From NCBI GenBank assembly GCA_023663635.1, contig JAMPHD010000010.1, positions 1-64,000 on the forward strand: 64,000 nucleotides of DNA. The letters are read 5' to 3'. Source of the DNA: Acetatifactor muris. Its GTDB lineage: Bacteria > Bacillota > Clostridia > Lachnospirales > Lachnospiraceae. Positions 51,809-59,868 of the stretch are shown in pieces. Position 1 is the first letter of the stretch. Every line of letters begins with the position of its first letter. Position numbers and translations under genes: made by a program. The notes below the pieces were generated by a model. It was given only the letters and a program-made list of their open reading frames with translations. It was not told the DNA's origin and did not search any database.

Positions 51809-53380
51809 TTACAGTGTCCCAAGGAATCGTGCGAAGGCCTCCCTGCCCTCCGGGGTGTGCTTATACACTCCGGCGCATTCCAACACCTTGGAGAAGACTC
51901 TGCCGATCTCATCTTGGATGATACCGTGCAGATTGTCCGCGCTGATCTCATACCGTCCCATCCATTCCTCCGCCCAGTCCGCGTGTTTCTCAAGGGAGGG
52001 GATGCCGCGGATGTCCTCATGCCGCAGGATGACGGTCTCGAGTTCCTCCATCTCCGCTTTCAGGCGGGCCGGCAATACCGCCAGCCCCATGACCTCGATG
52101 AGGCCGATATTTTCTTTTTTGATATGATGATATTGGGCATGGGGGTGATAGACTCCCATGGGATATTCCGGGGTGGTGATATTGTTGCGCAGCACCAGAT
52201 CCAGTTCCAACAGATCCCCCCGCATTCTGGCGATGGGGGTGATGGTGTTGTGGGGCGTATCCTCCGTCCGGGCATAGATAAACGCGGTTTCGTCCGTGTA
52301 ATCTCTCCAGGTCCGCAGAATGTGATCCGCGGCGTCCGCCACCCGGTCGATGTCGTCCCCCTGCAGTCTGATGACGGACATGGGCCATTTCACGATGCCG
52401 GCGGTGAGATCGGGGTATTTTTCCAAGGTAAATTGAGACTCGAAGGGCGCCTTGGCCATGGCGAAAGTATAGCCCCCGCCCTGAAAATGGTCATGGCTGA
52501 GGATGGAGCCGCCCACGATGGGCAGATCCGCGTTGGAGCCCGCCGTGTACCGGGGGAACATCCGCACGAATTCCAACAATTTCACAAACACCGCCCGGTC
52601 GATCTTCATGGGGATATGCCGCTCGTTAAAAATAATGCAGTGTTCATTGTAGTAAACATAGGGGGAGTATTGCAGATAATAGCGCTCCCCGCCCAATGTG
52701 ATGGGAATGATCCGGTGGTTCTGTCTCGCGGGATGGGAGAAAGTGCCCGCGTATCCCTCGTTCTCCCTGCAGAGGAGACAGGCGGGGTAGCCCGACTTCT
52801 TCGCCTGTCCGGCTCTGGCAATGTCCCGGGGATCCTTCTCCGGCTTGGACAGATTGATGGTGATGTCGATGGGGCCGAAGGGCGTATCGGTGACCCATTT
52901 CTCGTCTTTGGCGATCCGATCCCTGCGGATGTAATTGGTGGCCTGACTGAACCGGTAGAAATAGTCCGTGGCCTCCTTCGGGGAGCGGGCGTATGCCTCT
53001 CTGAAAGCGGCGATCACCGCGGACGGGGGCGGGGTGAGCAGCCCCATGATCTTTGTGTCGAAGAGATCCCGCAGGGTGATCGTGTCTTCCTCCAGGATGC
53101 CGGCCTCGAGCGCGTATTGCAGCAGATCCTCCAAAATGGCGGCGAGAGGTCTCGGGGATGTTGTGGAAGATACGGAAACCGCGCCGGACGTTATATCGGA
53201 CGCTGCGGACGCGCTCGTGTCCGCCTGATCTCCACCCGATTCCGGCTCCTCATACTCCTCCAAGTGAAATAACTCCAACAGCCTGTTGATCGTATAGATC
53301 CGATCCTCCGCCGGCACCAGACCGCTTTCCATGCCATAATCCACTAACTCCGCGATATTCTTATTTATCATGTTTGCCAT
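51809..53380 (-). CDS. galT: UDP-glucose-hexose-1-phosphate uridylyltransferase (type 2)
   Basis: The 523-residue GalT of the class II (Firmicutes) type. It transfers UMP from UDP-glucose to galactose-1-phosphate. Motifs are SILSHDHFQGGGYTFAMAKA, then HNTITPIARM and the active-site histidine block VYHPHAQYHHIKKENIGLIE. An acidic insert (EEYEEPESGGDQADTSASAA) near residues 40-65 is extra to the core and may be a flexible loop. The start has AGGAGGG and lies 29 bases after galK. galE is not in the window. Confidence 0.95.
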   Translation of the reverse strand: MANMINKNIAELVDYGMESGLVPAEDRIYTINRLLELFHLEEYEEPESGGDQADTSASAASDITSGAVSVSSTTSPRPLAAILEDLLQYALEAGILEEDTITLRDLFDTKIMGLLTPPPSAVIAAFREAYARSPKEATDYFYRFSQATNYIRRDRIAKDEKWVTDTPFGPIDITINLSKPEKDPRDIARAGQAKKSGYPACLLCRENEGYAGTFSHPARQNHRIIPITLGGERYYLQYSPYVYYNEHCIIFNERHIPMKIDRAVFVKLLEFVRMFPRYTAGSNADLPIVGGSILSHDHFQGGGYTFAMAKAPFESQFTLEKYPDLTAGIVKWPMSVIRLQGDDIDRVADAADHILRTWRDYTDETAFIYARTEDTPHNTITPIARMRGDLLELDLVLRNNITTPEYPMGVYHPHAQYHHIKKENIGLIEVMGLAVLPARLKAEMEELETVILRHEDIRGIPSLEKHADWAEEWMGRYEISADNLHGIIQDEIGRVFSKVLECAGVYKHTPEGREAFARFLGTL

Positions 53381-53409
53381 GTCACTCCCTCCTGATCCCT
53401 TAACAGACC

Positions 53410-54690
53410 CTACACTACCTTCCGTCCCCCATATCTGCGTATCTTCAAAACCTTACAGGCATCCCCGCCGAACACCGCGTCCAATGCCCTCTTGTATTCC
53501 GCCGTCATCTCATTCGGCACGAAGGCCTGAATGGTTCCTGCGAAACCGCCGCCGTGTACCCGAAACGCTCCCCTGCCGCCGAGCGTGATGTCGCTGACGG
53601 CCAGCGCCACGGACATGTTCTGCCGGGTGACGTCGCCGTTGGTATACACATTTTGCAGATATTGGAAAGAGGAGGCGCCGGATGCCCTGACCGCACGGAG
53701 AAACGCGTCAATATCCATGTCCTTCAGAGCGCTCACCTGTGCCATGACGCGCTTGTTCTCCTCATAGAAATGCAGGGCGCGCAGGACGGCTCTGTCTCCG
53801 TGGGCCTCTCTGATCTTGGGTATGGCCGCGATCACTTCCCCTTCCGAAACCTCTGCCAATACCTCTTTGCCAAACATGCCGGCCACGGCCTTCATCTCGG
53901 CCGGTATGGCCGCGTAATCGGCGGTGAGATTGGCATGTGAACCCTTCGTGTCCGTGATGCAGAGGCTGTATCCCGCCCTGTCCAAATCAAGCTCCACCTT
54001 CTCCACCGCGGGATTTTCGGGATCCGCAAAATCAATGTGCACGAGACTTCCCACGGAACAGGCCATCTGATCCATGAGACCGCAGGGCTTGCCGAACCAG
54101 ACATTCTCCGCGTATTGGCTGATGATGGCGATCTCGGTGGGAGATACCTTGGAATCGTTGTAAAGGCCGGAGAGGATCGCGCCCATGAGCACCTCGAAAG
54201 CCGCCGAGGAGGAGAGCCCCGCGCCGATCAATACGTCACTGGTGACATAGGCGTTGAAACCGCCGATCCGGTATCCGCGCTGCCGCATTCCCGCCGCCAC
54301 GCCTCCGATCAGCGCGGCGGTGGATTCCTGCCCGGATCTTTCCGGCTGCAGGATATTCGTGTCGATGGCGATAAGATCATAGCCATCGGAGCGGATGCGG
54401 ATGATGCCGTCCTCCGTCCTGCCCGCCACGGCGATGGCGTCCAAATTGATGCCGGCCGCCAACACCTGTCCGCGTTGATGGTCAGTGTGGTTGCCGCCGA
54501 TCTCACTTCTCCCGGGAGCGGAGTATATTTCCGCCTCTCCCTCGCCAAAATAATGTATATAGGATTGAAGGGCATCCGTGTAGCGCTGCCGCTGTCCGGA
54601 CACCAAATCGTGGTCCGCGTAGATGTCGGCCAGCAGGTCGTCATGGAGCCCCTTCGCAAATTCCTGTAATAAAACGGATGTGTGTGTCAT
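53410..54690 (-). CDS. galK: Galactokinase
   Basis: A 426-residue GHMP kinase that makes galactose-1-phosphate. Motif 1 is PGRSEIGGNHTDHQRGQVLA, motif 2 VLIGAGLSSSAAFEVLMGAI and motif 3 GGRGAFRVHGGGFAGTIQAF. ATG 54690 with AAAGGAGG eight bases upstream is the start; a longer frame from 54780 would cross the operator. It is the first gene of galK-galT, divergent from the LacI regulator, with operator 1 in its leader. Confidence 0.96.
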   Translation of the reverse strand: MTHTSVLLQEFAKGLHDDLLADIYADHDLVSGQRQRYTDALQSYIHYFGEGEAEIYSAPGRSEIGGNHTDHQRGQVLAAGINLDAIAVAGRTEDGIIRIRSDGYDLIAIDTNILQPERSGQESTAALIGGVAAGMRQRGYRIGGFNAYVTSDVLIGAGLSSSAAFEVLMGAILSGLYNDSKVSPTEIAIISQYAENVWFGKPCGLMDQMACSVGSLVHIDFADPENPAVEKVELDLDRAGYSLCITDTKGSHANLTADYAAIPAEMKAVAGMFGKEVLAEVSEGEVIAAIPKIREAHGDRAVLRALHFYEENKRVMAQVSALKDMDIDAFLRAVRASGASSFQYLQNVYTNGDVTRQNMSVALAVSDITLGGRGAFRVHGGGFAGTIQAFVPNEMTAEYKRALDAVFGGDACKVLKIRRYGGRKVV

Positions 54691-54760
54691 ATGGATCCTC
54701 CTTTTCCGAATTGTGATCACGGCGCATATGGCATGTATAGCGCACGGGGTATATCTATTG

Positions 54761-54780
54761 TTGCGCAAACGGTTTCGCAA
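54761..54780 (-). promoter_or_regulatory. LacI-family operator 1 (galK)
   Basis: TTGCGCAAACGGTTTCGCAA matches operator 2 at 16 of 20 positions. It lies 71 bases before the galK ATG and just downstream of a possible minus-strand promoter (TTGACT at 54815-54820, TATAAG at 54794-54799, 15-base spacer), where it would block transcription. Confidence 0.7.
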
Positions 54781-54848
54781 CTCTTAGCATAACCTTATAA
54801 TGATTTTGGCAAAAAGTCAATATGATTATACGGATTTGGGGGCGGTCA

Positions 54849-54877
54849 TTGACAATTTTATCGAATGTTGCTACACT
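54849..54877 (+). promoter_or_regulatory. Promoter of the lacI-type regulator gene
   Basis: TTGACA (54849-54854) and TACACT (54872-54877) are 17 bases apart, with operator 2 placed right after the expected start site. Confidence 0.65.
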
Positions 54878-54888
54878 CAAATCATCGG

Positions 54889-54908
54889 TTGCGCAAAAAG
54901 TTGCGTAA
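54889..54908 (+). promoter_or_regulatory. LacI-family operator 2 (autoregulation)
   Basis: TTGCGCAAAAAGTTGCGTAA shares its first nine bases and most of its right half with operator 1. It lies between the regulator's promoter and start codon. Confidence 0.7.
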
Positions 54909-54957
54909 TTCGACAATGACGGGTGCAAGGTCAATAAAGTGCAAAGGGGAGAGAACA

Positions 54958-55983
54958 ATGCCCGATAATGACAGACAGATGATGAGAGAATCCGGACGGA
55001 TGACGATCTCCGATGTGGCGGAGGCGCTTCAGATCTCCAAGACCACGGTGTCCAGAGCCATCTCCGGCAAAGGACGCATCGGCAGTGAGACCAGAGAGCG
55101 GGTTCTGGCATATATCGACAAGCACAATTATCATCCCAATCCCATGGCCAAGGGATTGGCGCAGTTAAAGACCTACAATATCGCGTGGGTGATGCCGGGG
55201 GACTCCGGGGTGACGGATCTGCCCTTTTTCCAGCGCTGTATGTTGGGGATCGGCGAGGTGGCCGCCAATTACGACTACGACATCCTTCTGGTCATGGTCT
55301 ATGACAGGGACATGTCACAGCTGAGGCGCATCGTGCAGAACCACAAGGTGGACGGGATCGTGTTGGGGCGCACTCTGGTGGAGGACGAGAGGGTGGAATT
55401 TCTGAAGAAGGCGGACATTCCCTTCGTGGTGATCGGCAGTTCTCCCGTGCCCGGGGTAGTACAGATCGACAATGACCATGTGGCTGCCTGCCGGGAGCTG
55501 ACCTCGATCCTGCTCATGAAAGGGGTTCACAGACCGGCGCTGATCGGCGGCGACGACAATCATGTGGTGAACCGGACCAGAAAGAAGGGATTTCTGGAGG
55601 GCTTAGAGCGCAACGGGATCGATCCGCGGGAGAGTCGCGTCTATATGGACTGCAGAGAGCGGGATGATGTGGGTCACGCGGTGGAGGACTGTCTGCGCGA
55701 CGGGGCGGACTGCATCATCTGCATGGACGACCGCATTTGCAGCGATGTTCTGGAAAAGCTCAAAGGCGCGCAGATCCGTGTGCCGGAGCAGATCAGGCTG
55801 GCCTCCTTCTACGACAGCATTCTTCTGGAGAACAGCGCGCCGGCCATCACCGCCCTGAGATACGATCCCAGAAATCTGGGGATGGTGGCGGCCAAGACAC
55901 TCTTTCGGCTGATCAAAGGGGAGTCGGTGGAAGAGATCACTTATCTGAGCTATGAGATGGCGTTGAAGGAGTCCACACAATAG
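54958..55983 (+). CDS. LacI-family repressor of the galactoside regulon
   Basis: A 341-residue regulator. The N-terminal helix-turn-helix (MTISDVAEALQISKTTVSRA) and hinge helix (NPMAKGLAQLKT) are followed by a periplasmic-binding-protein-like effector domain (residues about 65-335). The ATG has AAAGGGGAGAG upstream; a longer frame from 54865 would include the promoter and operator. Location between galK-galT and the transporter, with matching operators at all three promoters, makes galactose or a galactoside the likely inducer. The exact inducer is inference. Confidence 0.9.
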   Translation: MPDNDRQMMRESGRMTISDVAEALQISKTTVSRAISGKGRIGSETRERVLAYIDKHNYHPNPMAKGLAQLKTYNIAWVMPGDSGVTDLPFFQRCMLGIGEVAANYDYDILLVMVYDRDMSQLRRIVQNHKVDGIVLGRTLVEDERVEFLKKADIPFVVIGSSPVPGVVQIDNDHVAACRELTSILLMKGVHRPALIGGDDNHVVNRTRKKGFLEGLERNGIDPRESRVYMDCRERDDVGHAVEDCLRDGADCIICMDDRICSDVLEKLKGAQIRVPEQIRLASFYDSILLENSAPAITALRYDPRNLGMVAAKTLFRLIKGESVEEITYLSYEMALKESTQ

Positions 55984-56049
55984 AATTGTGCAAATTATAC
56001 AAATCATGAAGGTATAACTTAGAAAAATTGTGGAAAGAATAAAAAGATA

Positions 56050-56079
56050 TTGACAGTATATGGAACAGAATGATATGAT
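56050..56079 (+). promoter_or_regulatory. Promoter of the galactoside transporter operon
   Basis: TTGACA (56050-56055) and TATGAT (56074-56079) are 18 bases apart, with an extended TGA before the -10. Operator 3 begins about where the transcript should start. Confidence 0.7.
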
Positions 56080-56085
56080 AAGCGC

Positions 56086-56105
56086 AAGAACAACCGATTG
56101 CGCAA
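56086..56105 (-). promoter_or_regulatory. LacI-family operator 3 (transporter operon)
   Basis: Read on the minus strand, TTGCGCAATCGGTT matches operator 1 at 13 of 14 positions; the right half is weaker. It is placed at the transcript start of the transporter operon. Confidence 0.6.
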
Positions 56106-56143
56106 AGATCTGTAAACTATTGCAAAAGGAGGATATAAGAGCT

Positions 56144-57466
56144 ATGAAAAAGAAATTATTGTCATTGGCGCTCGCCGGTGTCATGGTGGCGGGACTGCTC
56201 ACCGGATGCGGCAACAACAATTCCAATTCAGGAACGGGTTCAGGCGCAGGGGGGGCATCCGGGTCTGGCAACAGCTCCGGCGGCAGCACTCCGCAGGTGG
56301 TATCGGAGGACGCGATCGCCAATCTGATCGCGGCTACCACCGGAACGGTGAAACTCACCGTATGGGCTTCTGAGGAGGATCAGGACTTTACTCTGGGACG
56401 CATTGAGGATTTCAAGAAGGAATATCCCGATGTAAACTTTGACATCACTCTGGGCGCCAAGTCCGAGTCCAAGGCCAAGGATGATATCCTGGTGGACGTT
56501 GAGGCGGCTCCCGATGTATATGCTTTCGCGGACGACCAGATCATCGAGCTTGTGGCTGCAGGCGCGCTTCAGGAAGTAGCCGCGTCCTACACCTACAATG
56601 TGGCGGAGGAGAACGTGGGAGGCGCTGTGGAGGCTGCCACCATCGACGGCAAGCTGTATGCCTATCCCATGACCGCCGACAACGGATATTTCATGTTCTA
56701 TGACGCGTCCGTGTTCAGCGAGGACGATGTGAAGTCCATGGATGCCATGATCGAGGCCGCCAAGAAGGCCAACAGAAAGATCGCCATGAACGTATCCGAC
56801 GGTTGGTATATCTACTCCCTGTTCAAAGGAGCGGGATATGATCTGATCCTGAAGGACGACGGTTCCAACGACTGTACATGGAATGCCGCAGGGGCAACGG
56901 ATGTGGTTCAGGCGGTTCTGGATCTGTTTGAGACCGGCGTGTTTGTGGATATGACGGACGAGGATCAGGCTACCGCCATCGCGGAGGGAACCATCTGCGC
57001 GTGTGTGAACGGCACTTGGAGAGCTGAGACCGCGCAGGAGGCATGGGGAGAGAACTATGCCGCCACCAAGCTGCCCACCTTCACCGTGGCCGGCGCGCAG
57101 AAACAGATGTCCTCTTTCTCCGGATATAAGCTGATCGGTGTGAATCCTCACTCTCAGTTCGTGGGTTGGTCCATGATCCTGGCAGAGTATCTCACCAACT
57201 ATGACTCTCAGCTCGCGAGATATGAGGCGAGAGGTCTTGGCCCCGCCAATATAGAGGCTGCGGCATCCGACGCGGTACAGAGCGATCCCGCCATCGCCGC
57301 GCTGGCAGCACAGGCAGAGTTCGCGACTCCTCAGCGCGTGGGCAACAACTACTGGACCGCGGCTCAGACTCTGGGACAGATCATCGCCACAGGCAACCCT
57401 GACGGCACGGATCTCCAGACCCTGTTGGACAACGCGGTGGAGGGTATCACCGCTCCCCCTCAATAA
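56144..57466 (+). CDS. Extracellular sugar-binding lipoprotein (ABC transporter)
   Basis: A 440-residue MalE-like solute-binding protein. The signal peptide ends in lipobox LLTGC (Cys near residue 23), a Gly/Ser/Asn linker follows, and the mature part has TGTVKLTVWASEEDQDFTLG, YAFADDQIIELVAAGALQEV and AYPMTADNGYFMFYDASVFS, the fingerprint of oligosaccharide-binding members. The start has AAAGGAGG 11 bases upstream; a longer frame from 56060 would read through the operator. It heads the transporter operon. Substrate is probably a galacto-oligosaccharide, from the neighbours. Confidence 0.93.
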   Translation: MKKKLLSLALAGVMVAGLLTGCGNNNSNSGTGSGAGGASGSGNSSGGSTPQVVSEDAIANLIAATTGTVKLTVWASEEDQDFTLGRIEDFKKEYPDVNFDITLGAKSESKAKDDILVDVEAAPDVYAFADDQIIELVAAGALQEVAASYTYNVAEENVGGAVEAATIDGKLYAYPMTADNGYFMFYDASVFSEDDVKSMDAMIEAAKKANRKIAMNVSDGWYIYSLFKGAGYDLILKDDGSNDCTWNAAGATDVVQAVLDLFETGVFVDMTDEDQATAIAEGTICACVNGTWRAETAQEAWGENYAATKLPTFTVAGAQKQMSSFSGYKLIGVNPHSQFVGWSMILAEYLTNYDSQLARYEARGLGPANIEAAASDAVQSDPAIAALAAQAEFATPQRVGNNYWTAAQTLGQIIATGNPDGTDLQTLLDNAVEGITAPPQ

Positions 57467-57511
57467 CGAAAGATCGTTTCCGACAGACAGGTAATATCAG
57501 GTATTGATGGG

Positions 57512-57547
57512 AACGCCTCACTGCGAATGAGGTTGCAGTGAGGCGTT
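57512..57547 (+). terminator. Intra-operon hairpin after the binding-protein gene
   Basis: AACGCCTCACTGC (57512-57524) and GCAGTGAGGCGTT (57535-57547) pair perfectly, followed by TGCTG with a poor T tract. It probably lowers read-through or protects the upstream mRNA, so that binding protein is made in excess over permease. Confidence 0.6.
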
Positions 57548-57582
57548 TGCTGACTACAAAAATGTGGGAGAGGAGAGATATC

Positions 57583-59010
57583 ATGGCAGACAATAAGAAA
57601 CCGAAGACGAATTTTCTCAAGGATTTCGGTGCCGCCCTGGCCAAGGGCGACATTTGGGTCAAACTGTCCGCGATCATCATGGGCGCGGGATATTTTGCCG
57701 GCGGACAGATCGTAAACGGCATACTGATGACGGCGGTGGAGGTCGGGTTCATCCTGCTGCTCGTCTTATTCGGCATACCGAATCTGGCAAAGTTTGGGAC
57801 ATTGGGAGAGGTACAGATGCAGCAGACCTTCGACCCCGTGACCCTGCAATCCAGCATGAACGACTATGATAATTCCTTTATGATCCTGTTGACATCTGTG
57901 ATCAGCCTGTTCTTCATCGCGGTGTTCATCCTCCTGTGGATACAGAATATCCGGAATGTCTACAGGCTGCAGAAGATGCGTGAGGCGGGCGAGCATATCA
58001 ACACCTTTAAGGAGGATCTGCGCGCGCTTGTGAATGAGCGTTTTCATATCACGCTGTTGGCATTGCCCACCGTGGGCGTGGTGCTGATGAATGTCATTCC
58101 GATCTTGGTGCTGATTGCCATAGCTTTCACCAACTACGACCAACAGCACACGCCCCCCAGCGCTTTGTTCACCTGGGTGGGATTTAGCAATTTCAAGAAT
58201 CTGTTCACCAACAGCATCACCGTCAGTTTCGGCTATGCCTTCAAGAAGGTTCTGGGTTGGACGCTGCTCTGGGCAGTGCTGGCCACCCTCACGACCTTTA
58301 TCGGAGGTATCCTGTTGGCCAAACTCATCAACAATGCCACCACCAAATGGCCGGCTTTCTGGAGGACACTGTTTGTGATCGCCATCGCCGTGCCGCAGTT
58401 CGTGACGCTCCTTCTGGTCCGCAACTTCTTCGCGGACTCCGGGATCGTGAACACCATCTGCTCCAACATCGGACTGACGGGCCTTCTGCAGCGGATCGGA
58501 CTGGTGAGTCCCAGACTGACTTATATTCCTTTCCTCACCAATCCGGGCTGGGCCAAGTTCATGATCGTGATGATCAATATCTGGGTGGGTGTGCCGTACC
58601 AGATGCTGATCGCCACGGGCGTGCTCATGAACATTCCCGCGGATCAGATCGAGAGCGCCAGACTGGACGGCGCGTCCAAGTTCCAGATATTCTGTCATAT
58701 CACGATGCCCTATGTGCTCTTCATTCAGGGACCGGCGCTGATAACGGATTTTGTCAAGAATATCAACAACTTTAACGTGATCTATCTGTTGACGCAGGAT
58801 GTGTATATCACCACGGATCAGGCGCTTGCCAACTCCAACGCCAAGGAAGTGGATCTGTTGGTGACCTGGCTGTTCAGACTGACCAATGAGTATTACAACT
58901 ATAAGATGGCCTCTGTCATAGGTATCATCGTGTTCATTATCTGCGCGGCATTTACGTTGCTCTCATTCTCCAGGATGATAGCGGGCAACAGAGAGGAGGA
59001 CTACAGATGA
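57583..59010 (+). CDS. MalF-type sugar ABC permease
   Basis: A 475-residue membrane protein. An N-terminal pair of spans (residues 20-65), a third near 115 and a long loop precede the transporter core with six spans. The EAA-type loop is ESARLDGASKFQIFCHITMP, which contacts the ATPase. The length and extra N-terminal spans match MalF of Firmicutes. The start has GGAGAGGAGAG; a frame from 57538 lies in the hairpin. It overlaps the MalG-type gene by four bases. No ATPase gene is in the cluster, as is usual where a shared MsmK-type protein serves many transporters. Confidence 0.93.
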   Translation: MADNKKPKTNFLKDFGAALAKGDIWVKLSAIIMGAGYFAGGQIVNGILMTAVEVGFILLLVLFGIPNLAKFGTLGEVQMQQTFDPVTLQSSMNDYDNSFMILLTSVISLFFIAVFILLWIQNIRNVYRLQKMREAGEHINTFKEDLRALVNERFHITLLALPTVGVVLMNVIPILVLIAIAFTNYDQQHTPPSALFTWVGFSNFKNLFTNSITVSFGYAFKKVLGWTLLWAVLATLTTFIGGILLAKLINNATTKWPAFWRTLFVIAIAVPQFVTLLLVRNFFADSGIVNTICSNIGLTGLLQRIGLVSPRLTYIPFLTNPGWAKFMIVMINIWVGVPYQMLIATGVLMNIPADQIESARLDGASKFQIFCHITMPYVLFIQGPALITDFVKNINNFNVIYLLTQDVYITTDQALANSNAKEVDLLVTWLFRLTNEYYNYKMASVIGIIVFIICAAFTLLSFSRMIAGNREEDYR

Positions 59011-59858
59011 ATAAATTCAAGAAGAAGGCATCCGTTGTGTTGCAGCATGTGCTCCTGGCGGTGCTGGCCGTCATATGGCTGATCCCCATTCTCTGGTTGG
59101 TCGCCACGGCGTTCAGCGGTTACAAGGGCATCAATATCGCGCATTTCTTCCCGCAGACGTGGTCTGTGGACAATTTCAGACAGCTCCTCTTCGCGCCGGA
59201 CTCCGTGGTGCAGTATGTGACATGGTTTAAGAATACCTTGATCATCGCGATCTTCACCTGCATCATCTCCACCATTTTTGTGGTGATGGTGAGCTATGCC
59301 ATGAGCTGTATGCGCTTTAACGGCAGAAAACAAATAATGAGTTTTTCGCTGATCCTGAATATGTTCCCCGGCCCCCTTCTGATGGTCGCGGTCTATTTTG
59401 TCATGAAGATGATCGGACTGACCAACAGCCATGTGGGCATGATCATTGTGTACTCCGCGGGTTCCGGATTGGGATTCCTGATCGTGAAGGGTTTCATGGA
59501 CACGATCCCCACCTCTCTGAGGGAGGCCGCCAAGATCGAGGGCGCCTCGGAGGCGGCGATCTTTACCAAAGTGGTGATCCCGCTGTGCAAACCCATCATC
59601 GTGTACCAGATCATCAGCTCCTTCCTGATCCCCTGGGGAGATTTCGTTCTGGCCAAGCTGATGCTCAACTCCGGCGTGGCGTCAGACTTTACCGTTGCCA
59701 TCGGCCTGTATAATATGTTGGAGAAATCCCTGATCAACAAGTATTTCTCCGTATTCTGCGCCGGCGGCCTCTTGGTGTCCGTGCCCATCTCCATCCTGTT
59801 CGTCATCATGCAGAAATGCTATGTGGAGGGTGTGACCAGCGGCGCGGTGAAAGGTTAA
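59007..59858 (+). CDS. MalG-type sugar ABC permease
   Basis: A 283-residue permease with six spans. The first follows a basic start (MNKFKKKASVVLQHVLLAVL), and the EAA loop is REAAKIEGASEAAIFTKVVI. It forms the heterodimer with the MalF-type protein. It starts within the stop codon of the previous gene (ATGA). The C-terminus VEGVTSGAVKG is the usual MalG ending. Confidence 0.94.
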   Translation: MNKFKKKASVVLQHVLLAVLAVIWLIPILWLVATAFSGYKGINIAHFFPQTWSVDNFRQLLFAPDSVVQYVTWFKNTLIIAIFTCIISTIFVVMVSYAMSCMRFNGRKQIMSFSLILNMFPGPLLMVAVYFVMKMIGLTNSHVGMIIVYSAGSGLGFLIVKGFMDTIPTSLREAAKIEGASEAAIFTKVVIPLCKPIIVYQIISSFLIPWGDFVLAKLMLNSGVASDFTVAIGLYNMLEKSLINKYFSVFCAGGLLVSVPISILFVIMQKCYVEGVTSGAVKG

Positions 59859-59868
59859 GGGAGGAAAC

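Noticed and set aside
51788..53272. A 494-codon open frame on the plus strand
   Set aside because: It is antisense to galT, which has full active-site motifs; composition is that of a reverse-strand shadow.
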